Assembly: GCF_030272615.1 (NCBI RefSeq)
Contig: NC_081405.1
Location: 25,872,272 to 25,936,271 of the forward strand
DNA length: 64,000 nt
DNA from: Cryptomeria japonica
Lineage: Eukaryota; Streptophyta; Pinopsida; Cupressales; Cupressaceae
Direction: 5' to 3'
Shown: in pieces, positions 56,710 through 64,000 of the stretch
Position numbering within the stretch: position 1 is the stretch's first letter
How the letters are laid out: each line of letters starts with the position of its first letter
Position numbers and translations under genes: made by a program
The notes under the pieces: model-generated
What the model was told of the DNA's origin: nothing
The model's database searches: none
What the model saw: the letters and a program-made list of their open reading frames with translations, nothing else

Positions 56710-57600
56710 TGATGAATAATGATGAATAGTAAATGCTCAATAGATACTGAGAGGGGGGGGTGAATCGGTATAGACAAAAAATTCCTTTAACAACTTAAAC
56801 TACAAAGACTGCACTAACCAGTAAACAGTATCACTGATCTAAATCAGGACACTACCAGTAAAACATAGTGAGACTATGAAAGACATAAACTGGTAACACT
56901 TAGATCTTCACACAACCTAATCTCATTTCCACTTCACCCATATGCATAAACAAGTAATACATCAGAAATATAATAACCACTGGATCAACATGCTTTACCA
57001 CTTAACATAAAACACTAATCATCACATGAAAAAGCATCACACATGACACTTATTTTTCACGTGGAAACCTAACTGGGAAAAACTACGATGGGGATCAATA
57101 CCCACAAGTTGTTCTTTGAACTCTTCTAAAGTCCGCTCTATTAGGAACCTAGTCCAGTTAAGGACTTTACAACAGGTTCTGCTAGGAACCGATCCTGCGA
57201 GGGATTACCTAGTTAAGGGTGGGCTAAATGCCTGGTTAAAGGTTAGAACCCTATTAAAGGTTACCTTGCAAGAGGATTTGAAGAACTTGATGATTTTGAG
57301 TCACCTTGTTAAAGGATTTACAAAAAGCCTGTTAAGGCTACCCGGTAAAGGGATTTTCCAACTGCTGAAATGGTTAGAAGTCAACAGGTATTACACTGAT
57401 CTGATAACAACACTTAATGCCAAGGCATATCTACTTTAGTTCCTATACTTCTGCAATCACACTACATATCTTTACTCACCACACCGATCTGGAAAGAATC
57501 AAGTATCTCTTCACTTGGATACACACATAACATTTGCCAACAACTTCACAATGCAAATCATCATCGACCTTATAGACAACAATTAGGTCGGTAGCTAAAA
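56710..57600 (-). mobile_element. Element I: solo LTR related to element B, first part
   Basis: The minus-strand LTR end is at 56710 ('tgatgaataatgatgaatag' corresponds to the inverted end of the B LTR). The C8 tract and 'ctctcagtat' are at about 56745-56760, and the inverted 'gatggggatcaatacccaca' stretch is near 57088-57108. TSD caaga lies at 56705-56709. A LINE (J) interrupts it at 57600. Confidence 0.85.
57581..57600 (+). repeat. LINE target-site duplication, left copy
   Basis: 'aattaggtcggtagctaaaa'; the partner is at 62109-62128, with C in place of T at base 16. The last A's may overlap LINE coding sequence. Confidence 0.85.
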
Positions 57601-57611
57601 AAGAAGGTTTC

Positions 57612-60059
57612 TTGATAAAGTTGGATTTGGTGAAGGCTTATGATAGAGTTGAGTGGGATGTTCTCTTCAAAATCATGGGGGCTTTTGGTTTTGATGATAA
57701 GGTTATCAAAATAATCAGAGATTTGATCACTACTCCTATGTTCTCTATACTGATTAATGGATCTCCTACAAACTTTTTTAAAACTTCAAGAGGGCTCAGA
57801 CAAGAAGATCTCATATCTCCTATCCTTTTTATCATACTGGCTAAAAGTATGAGCAGATTGATTCATAAGTTGAAACAAAGAAAAATTATCAAAGGTCTTC
57901 AACCTTCCTCCACTAATATTTTTTGCACTCATCAATAGTTTGTTGATGACACTATCCTCATGGGATATTCTTTGGTCAAGGAGGCTGATGCCTTCAAAAC
58001 AGCTCTTAACTCCTATGCTTTGGCTACTGGTCAGCAAGTCAATTGGGACAAATCGGCTATGTACTTCATCAATACTCTGGTCATAAGACAATAGAAAATT
58101 GCTAAAATTATTGGGTGCAAAGTGGAAATGCTCCCTTCCACCTATCTGGGCCTTCCCTTGGGGTTAGCTCCCCCAAATTCCTTCTGGAATATGCTTATTG
58201 ATAAAATTAATAAAAGACTTGCTAGATGGAAAGGCTCAATGTTATCTCAGGTTGGGAAATTACAGCTCCTTCAAGCTACTCTTCAAAATCTCCCTGTTTA
58301 TGCACTCAGCCTGTTTGGTATCCAGATTAAATTTTCTGAAGCTATGGAAAGAATCTAGAAGAGATTTTTATGGTCAGGGGTGGAAGAAAAAAAGAGAATA
58401 CCCTTGGTTGCCTAGGACAAAGTGTGTAGACCAAAGAACAAAGGAGGATTGGGGATTAAAGCTCTAAAAACCTTTAACAAAGCTCTTCTTGCTAAACAAT
58501 TATGGAGAGCTTATGATACTAAGAAAGATTGGAATCAAATTTGGTTTGACAAATACATTCAGAATAAAACTATCCAAGGGATCCTCAACTTTGAAGATAT
58601 CGCTGTTGGATCCTTCATCTGGAATAGCATTACCAAATCCATAAAAGTGGCAAAAGCTGGGGCTGGATGGGTCCTTGGAAAAGGTGACAGAATAAGGTTT
58701 TGGGAAGACACCTGGATGAAGAATGAAGCCCTTTATGATCAAAACAATAGTCAAATTATTGAGGAGTGTAAAAGGAGGTTTGGGCTTATGGTATGTGACT
58801 ACTGGAAGGAGGACAAGTGGGTTAGGCTTGATGACATCCATTCTGGATTTTCCTCTCTCCAGAAGGAGTTGCTGTCCTTTTCCCCTAACAAAGGCTATGA
58901 TGATGTTTTCCTTTGGAAAAGTGATCCTAAAGGTGAATTTACGGTTGCCTCCGCCTATAAAAACATTTTTTCTCAAACCAGCAATCCCATTTGGAGTAAA
59001 GTTTGGAAGAACATTCTGATCCCTAAATTCAACATTTTCTTTTGGCTTGCTTCTCGTAATAGCACCCTTACTCTTGACAATTTAATTTGAAGAGGTTTCA
59101 AATTCCCTAATAGATGTGAGCTATGCTAGAAGGAGGGGGATTCAATTGATCATCTCTTTTTTCACTTCTCCTTTACCTAGGAGATTTGGTGCAAAATGTC
59201 AGAAAAATGGAAAGTTAATTGGGTCATGAACAAGAGCATCAAGGATATTATCTGGCAATGGAATTTTCCAACCAAATGCCAAATCATCAAGAACCTTTGG
59301 TCCTTGACCCTCCCCATGATCTGCTGGGGCATTTGGAAAGATAGAAATAATAGGATATTTAGGGAAGCTAAGTGTAATACTCAGGTGATCTTTGAAAAAA
59401 TATGCACGGCTATAAAGGAGAACATCAACATTCCTCACAAGAATAATCAACAATGGTCCATTACTGATGTGAATGATATGGAAAGAGACATCCTTACTGA
59501 ATGGAACCTAATGCATAAGGTCTATAGATCAGAAAATAAGAATAAGAGAGATAACATTGTATGGCGGTTTCCTGAATATGACTGGATAAAGGTTAATTTT
59601 GATGGGGCTGCTAAAGGGAACCTTGGAAAGGCTGGTGGAGGAGGAGTTATTAGAAATTCTCAAGGAATTTTCATTGCTGCTTTTGCTTCTCCTTTTGGGG
59701 TCCAAAATAACCATGTGGCTGAAGCTCTGGCAATGCTAAAGAGTCTCCAGCTAGCTCAGGAATTCAAATTCAAAAAAAATTGGCTCGAAGGGGACTCTTC
59801 AAACATCATACAAGCCCTCAAAGGTACAAGTTCTGTTTCTTGGAATATTACCAATTTAATTTTAAATACTAAAGATATTCTAAATAACTATTTTAGCATT
59901 AGTATAACTCATACCTTTAGAGAGGGCAATAAGGTTGCGGATATCCTAGCCAATGAAGAGGTCAATTTGGAGAAGGATGTCAAATACATTGGAGAAACTC
60001 ACATCAAATGGGAGGTTAAAGAGCAATTATACTTTGATCACATCAATGGGTCAAGTTAA
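57612..60059 (+). pseudogene. LINE ORF2 remnant: RT, zinc-binding segment and RNase H
   Basis: One frame runs throughout, with seven in-frame stops (six TAG, one TGA) and no frameshift. RT: FLIKLDLVKAYDRVEWDVLF, SRGLRQEDLISPILFIILAK (usual GLRQGDPLSP) and FVDDTILMGYS (usual FADD). Then CRPKNKGGLGIKALKTFNKA, WKSDPKGEFTVASAYK and a zf-RVT-like CELC...DSIDHLFFHF. RNase H at about 59590-60000 has NFDGAAKGNLGKAGGGGVIR, EALAMLKSLQLA, WLEGDSSNIIQAL and REGNKVADILANE. The stop is at 60057-60059. The N-terminal endonuclease and early RT are absent through truncation. Confidence 0.92.
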
Positions 60060-60081
60060 TCTCATGATTAATTTCTAGGGT

Positions 60082-61926
60082 ATGAGTTCCAAAGTTAGAT
60101 TTTGGGGGCAGATTAGCTGTCAGATTATGAGTGTTTTTCGGCATCATATCCAAGATCATATGTGTGCGAAAGATTATAGTAATAATAGCTAGGTTTATGT
60201 GGCCATAAGCAGCAATTTCATAACTACAAAAGAGTCTTTGCATGGGAAGTCCAAAAATAACAAGTTTTCAGAGTTTTATCTGTGGATTGAGAACTGCAAC
60301 AGTGGGTATCTTTACTTGGAGCTCAGAATGGGTGGTAACCTAAACAGGAACGGGCCTCCAGGATGTGAGAATTGGAAGAGTGAAAGAAAGGTCTGGAGAA
60401 GGCTCCACAGACACGGCTTCACTGACTATATGGAAAAGCTTCACGGAAGTAGAAATTCTGTGTCTTATGGTTTTGCTAAAAGCTGGAGTAACAACAGAGC
60501 CACCCTGTTTGGGGAGATTTGGCAAATCGATGAAAACTTGATTGCAGAGGTCACGGGGCTCAAGATAGAGGGGACTAAATTCTACAGGGATCAGAAGTAT
60601 GTAGCTTAAGCTTTCAAAAATTTCTCGAAGTTGGAGGATGAGAAGGGAAAGCTTGCGAAGAAGGACAACATCTCCTACTACACTCCCCAGTAGGTAAAGC
60701 CTTTCTGGCAAAAATTTCTTAGGGCTTTAATGGAATATTTGACTATGGATAGCAGATTTACAAAAATTTATAACTATCATTTCACTATCCTAAACCATTT
60801 CCATCATGGTGCTAAAATATCCATGCCCTTCTATTTACCATCCTCTCTAAACGAGAGCCTTGTAGACCATGCTAAAAAGCCTATCTCTTACCCTTTAGCC
60901 CACCAAGGGCTAATTCTACTAATATATGAACACATTAAGGATAAGGCTAGGGCAACCAATGATGATCCCTTGATCATTAACGCTCATATATTTGAGAGTT
61001 GCAAAGAATCTGACTCAGATGGGGATCAGCCCAACACCCCTACCCATAAAAAAGGAAGGTTGAAACAGAGTATGAAGAAAAGGAGGTGCATTGTGATGAA
61101 GAAGAGGAAAATGATAAGGACACTGGTACTGAAATGGAGCTAAATAAGGATGAGAACAATGGTGAAGGGGAGGAAGGGGGTAATTCTGAAAACCCTCATT
61201 TTAACCCTAAGGGTTCGGAAAGTGAGAATGAGGCTCTGAATCCTAAGGAGTATGACAACCCTAACACTGAGGAGACCGAATAGGGAAAGGAATCTACAGA
61301 CACCATCTTGGACACCGCCCGCAACTGCACTCTTGAATTCTTCAATTTCTAGAAATGGGTTGTTGAAAACATCACCAGTATGCAGGGTAAGCAAAGGGAT
61401 TTGGAAGACAAGATTAATAAGCTAATTAAGAGGTCTGACTCTGGGAAACAAAATGAGGATACAAAAAATAGTGAAGTGGAGGAGGAAATGGAGATGGAGG
61501 ATTGGTTGGAGAAAGATCTGATTAAAGGGGACTTGAAACATTTGGAGGATGTTATTAGAACTATGAAAGAGTAGGTGGAGGAGGACAAAGACAATGTCAA
61601 CACCTGGATTGCCCATAATGAGAAGGCTTTGAAAAGCCTTATGAACCATAGCCTCTAGGTCCTTAAAGTTTCTTCCCAGAATATGAACGCGCTGGTGGAT
61701 CATTTGGAAAAGAAAAACCAGGATAAGAACCTGGTAATTATAGAAGATGCTCCAACCTCTAGCCCTACCCACCAGAACCCTAGGTGCAGAACTAGGAAGA
61801 CCACTATTGAGAAGGACACCAAAATGAAAGAGAGTTAGATTGGATAGGAAAACAACGACTTGAGGGAAGTGGCCAAGGCGATGATGCTCTTGGTACAAAA
61901 TGCTGAGGAAACTATGAAGAGTTTTT
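60082..61926 (+). pseudogene. LINE ORF3: extra protein of unknown function after RNase H
   Basis: Starts at the ATG 60082, 22 bases after the ORF2 stop and in another frame (MSSKVRFWGQISCQIMSVFR). A folded-looking part follows: FTDYMEKLHGSRNSVSYGFA, FGEIWQIDENLIAEVTGLKI, YHFTILNHFHHGAKISMPFY and LPSSLNESLVDHAKKPISYP. Stops occur near 60189 (TAG), 60607 (TAA) and 60691 (TAG), and there is a frameshift near 61085. The C-terminal third is acidic then charged, probably coiled coil (RDLEDKINKLIKRSDSGKQ, VEEEMEMEDWLEKDLIKGD), ending AEETMKSF at 61926. It is not ORF1 of a usual plant L1, which lies upstream of ORF2. No family is named. Confidence 0.75.
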
Positions 61927-62108
61927 AATTATCTTGTATTACTGGGCTTGGGGTCAATTTCTTGCTGGCCTCTTGCTGTCCTTTTCTCTGCTGCTAGTTT
62001 TTTTTTGCTGGTCTTTTACAGCTATCTTGTTTTATTTCCTTCTTGAATATCTTTTGAATGTAATTGGGTTTCGGGTCCCTTAAAACCTATTTTTACTTAA
62101 TCAACAAT
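61927..62108 (+). other. LINE 3' untranslated region
   Basis: About 180 bases with 'ttttatttccttcttgaata' and 'gggtttcgggtccctt', ending in 'tacttaatcaacaat' rather than a pure A tail. Such endings are common in plant L1 elements (family knowledge). Confidence 0.7.
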
Positions 62109-62128
62109 AATTAGGTCGGTAGCCAAAA
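62109..62128 (+). repeat. LINE target-site duplication, right copy
   Basis: 'aattaggtcggtagccaaaa', followed by the continuation of solo LTR I. Confidence 0.85.
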
Positions 62129-62739
62129 CCTAACACCCTAAGCATCTAGGTTAACAATATAGTCAGTCCAATCTTAACCTTTCAGTCACATTGCATAGGG
62201 TGAAACAATCTTGAACACATCTCAAGATGTTCTCCATCGCTCATTCTTTACCGCTTCTAGAAGCTGATAACCCATCACGCGCTCTCCACTGTTTACTAAG
62301 ACTTCACACATTCTTGAGGTAGATAGAATCAATTCTTCTTCATGCAAGATCCTCAAGGAAATCCTTCACATGCACAAGTCTGATGTGGCAACATGATTTG
62401 ATCTTCATTTCAATGCTAACTCATCATAGGATGTCATCGATCGAATCACACAGACTTGGAATGCATCAACCGAAAACCCTAAAGCCAAGACTACCAACTA
62501 GTAGTCATAACAAATGAAACCTCGATACAAACTTTGCATATACCGGTTCACATTCCAACATACCGGTTAACCTTTTCACATATACTGATTCACATCATCA
62601 TACCAGTTCACTTCATACCATCATACCAGTTCTCTTTCCAGTTTGTTTACTTCAATATACCGGTCCATACTTCAACATATTGACATCAATGACAACATAC
62701 AATATCATCATGTCATCCAACTTTGCACATATGCCAACA
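62129..62739 (-). mobile_element. Element I: solo LTR, second part
   Basis: It continues the B-type LTR in reverse and ends '...cacatatgccaaca', the inverted TGTTGGCATATGTGC start, followed by TSD caaga (62740-62744). Without the LINE it is about 1.5 kb. No internal region exists between the TSDs, so it is a solo LTR. Confidence 0.85.
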
Positions 62740-62744
62740 CAAGA

Positions 62745-63560
62745 TTTGTACATGCAAAACCTGGTAAAGGGAAAAACCATGGTGGGAAGCCTACCCATAG
62801 TCAAATAATACTTCTGCAGTAAGTATGTGATTACATAAAGAGGGGCTTACACATGCACAAAGGCCAATAGCCTAGAGCGCACTTTTGATCACAAAAGGAT
62901 CCTCATTAACTACAAAATAAATCAAGACTACAATCCAGAAAGAAGAGTGAATGCGAAGAATAGCATCTCCTATGCCTGAATACAATTTTGGTTAAGCTCA
63001 ATACTGGAGGTCTTAAATCTCTTTCACCAACCCAATTTGATCACCTATGACTGACCAAAACCTCTGCATATTATTACAACCTTATTCACACATAGATAAT
63101 GCCATGAATATGCCCATGATCTAGAAAGAGATCTTACATCATATTTATACCAACTTGAGACCTAAACAATTAGGTCCACCACCTAAAATATAATACAATA
63201 AATTCATAACATAAACCCACAATCCAATGATTAACCAAGTTATCGTAAGACCGAAACAACATAATCCAATCAATAGATCAAATCAAAAATACATCGAGAT
63301 CATCCAACAACACATTACATAAACCGGTCCATAACCTATCTGAATATGGTAGCATTAGGTCTAGACCTAAATCCAACACCACTGATCAAAAGGAACACAA
63401 ACAACATAACCACCAGCATCCCAAAATCCATCTAGAAGTCGCACCAATACCACTTATCACGTGCATCAAAAGATCTTCAACAAAGCTCTGTTGGTAGAAC
63501 CCTTACCAGTGACCAACAGGCTTACTAGAACAAATGATAGCTCCCGAGTCATCAAATCCA
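62745..63560 (-). mobile_element. Element H: LTR, remaining part
   Basis: After the second caaga copy the minus strand continues with the group motif (reverse of 'gtaaagggaaaaaccatggt' at 62763-62782). It stays alignable with solo LTR M, for example 'aagtggtattggtgcgacttc' read in reverse near 63432-63455. Similarity is lost near 63560, about 250 bases before the expected LTR start, so H is truncated or too diverged there. Confidence 0.7.
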
Positions 63561-64000
63561 GAACCAACTAATTATGATACACATCTAATGCTCTACAAAA
63601 TGGACAAGGTTAGTCTGAGATAAATAATGCACACACAAGAAACCGTTAGTGTTAATCAATCAAAAACTAATCTAAACAGGCATATCAAAAGAGATACTAA
63701 AAACATGAAAGCATATTTAACTAAAGAAGCAAATATGATGAGGCATCTCCAAATACCTCCTAACATGCTCTTAGCTTCTTCTCCTTTGTTCCTCTCCTCT
63801 CCAAGTTCCAAAATAGTGTAGCCCTCAGCAACTTTTTGCACTATGGATGCTTATGGAGGATTGAGATTTGGGTATTTTGCTCAAAATGTAAAATGAAAAG
63901 CTAAAATACTAGATGATATTAAAATGATTGATTTTAACCCAAAACAACAAGATTTTAGTTTGCTATGCTAAATGCTCTCTAAAATGCCTATAGGTTAAAT
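63561..64000. other. Window end without a recognised gene
   Basis: AT-rich sequence after the point where similarity of element H to solo LTR M is lost. No motif supports a gene. It may be a diverged LTR start or flanking DNA. Confidence 0.4.

Larger units (their letters stand above)
57601..62108 (+). mobile_element. Element J: 5'-truncated L1-type LINE with an extra downstream ORF
   Basis: Flanked by a 20-base TSD 'aattaggtcggtagcYaaaa' (57581-57600 and 62109-62128, one mismatch). It begins inside RT, as expected of a truncated reverse-transcription product. It holds the rest of RT, a zinc-binding segment, RNase H, a further ORF of about 600 codons, and a 3' region ending 'tacttaatcaacaat'. 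The TSD shows that the extra ORF moved as part of the LINE. Confidence 0.9.

Noticed and set aside
57060-57600. Host gene fragment around the 'ttaccttgcaagaggatttg' stretch
   Set aside because: It aligns in reverse with the repeat-bearing middle of the B-type LTR, so it belongs to solo LTR I.
1-64000. tRNA or rRNA genes
   Set aside because: No cloverleaf with usual A and B boxes and no rRNA core sequence was noticed; TGGTATCAGAGC words are primer binding sites.

Overview
The window is plant nuclear DNA made almost wholly of retrotransposons. No host gene can be called with confidence. The organism is most likely a gymnosperm, possibly a conifer. That is an inference from long, decayed, deeply nested Ty1/copia and Ty3/gypsy elements in AT-rich DNA and from the type of LTRs; no diagnostic host gene is present. 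There are no tRNA, rRNA, CRISPR or bacterial features.

Left third (1-13.4 kb). A decayed minus-strand Ty3/gypsy fragment (gag, zinc knuckle, protease, start of RT) lies at 0.42-2.5 kb. A minus-strand copia-type LTR (4277-6785) is split by a plus-strand solo LTR (4622-5859). Stretches with no recognisable gene follow, including an irregular family of degenerate repeats at 9.8-12.1 kb.

Centre and right (13.4-63.6 kb) are one nested stack, resolved here from LTR ends and target-site duplications (TSDs). Element A (copia, 5' LTR 13403-14567) has its gag-protease region interrupted three times: by B, by C and by H. B (15234-51422, TSD gtagc) is a Maximus/SIRE-type copia element. Its reading frame is broken by D (18189-46746, TSD gtctY, minus strand). 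D has B-type LTR, primer and polypurine signals but two large non-pol ORFs and no integrase or RT. D is broken by E (37704-45065, TSD cattc, plus) and F (21479-36065, TSD atatc, minus). Both are gypsy-like non-autonomous elements that share primer site, polypurine tract and hairpin modules. F contains G (28281-34295, TSD tcttg, minus), an almost intact copia element with only three premature stops. The path A>B>D>F>G is five levels deep. C (51840-56481, TSD atata) is a decayed Tork/TNT1-like copia element. H (from 56511) is a minus-strand LTR holding solo LTR I (56710-62739, TSD caaga). I holds a 5'-truncated LINE, J (57601-62108), with a 20-bp TSD. J carries an extra ORF after its RNase H domain.

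Functionally, G and (before decay) B and C encode complete copia machinery: gag, protease, integrase, RT and RNase H. D, E and F have no polymerase and would need such machinery in trans. D matches B in its cis signals. E and F match each other and need a gypsy partner not seen here. Most premature stops are TAG or TGA at codons that are CAG or CGA in the family, which fits loss of methylated cytosines in a silenced region. The parts most worth following up are D's large ORF2, the LINE's downstream ORF3, F's repeat-built ORF with protease and G-patch-like segments, and the mobile hairpin modules in the E and F LTRs.
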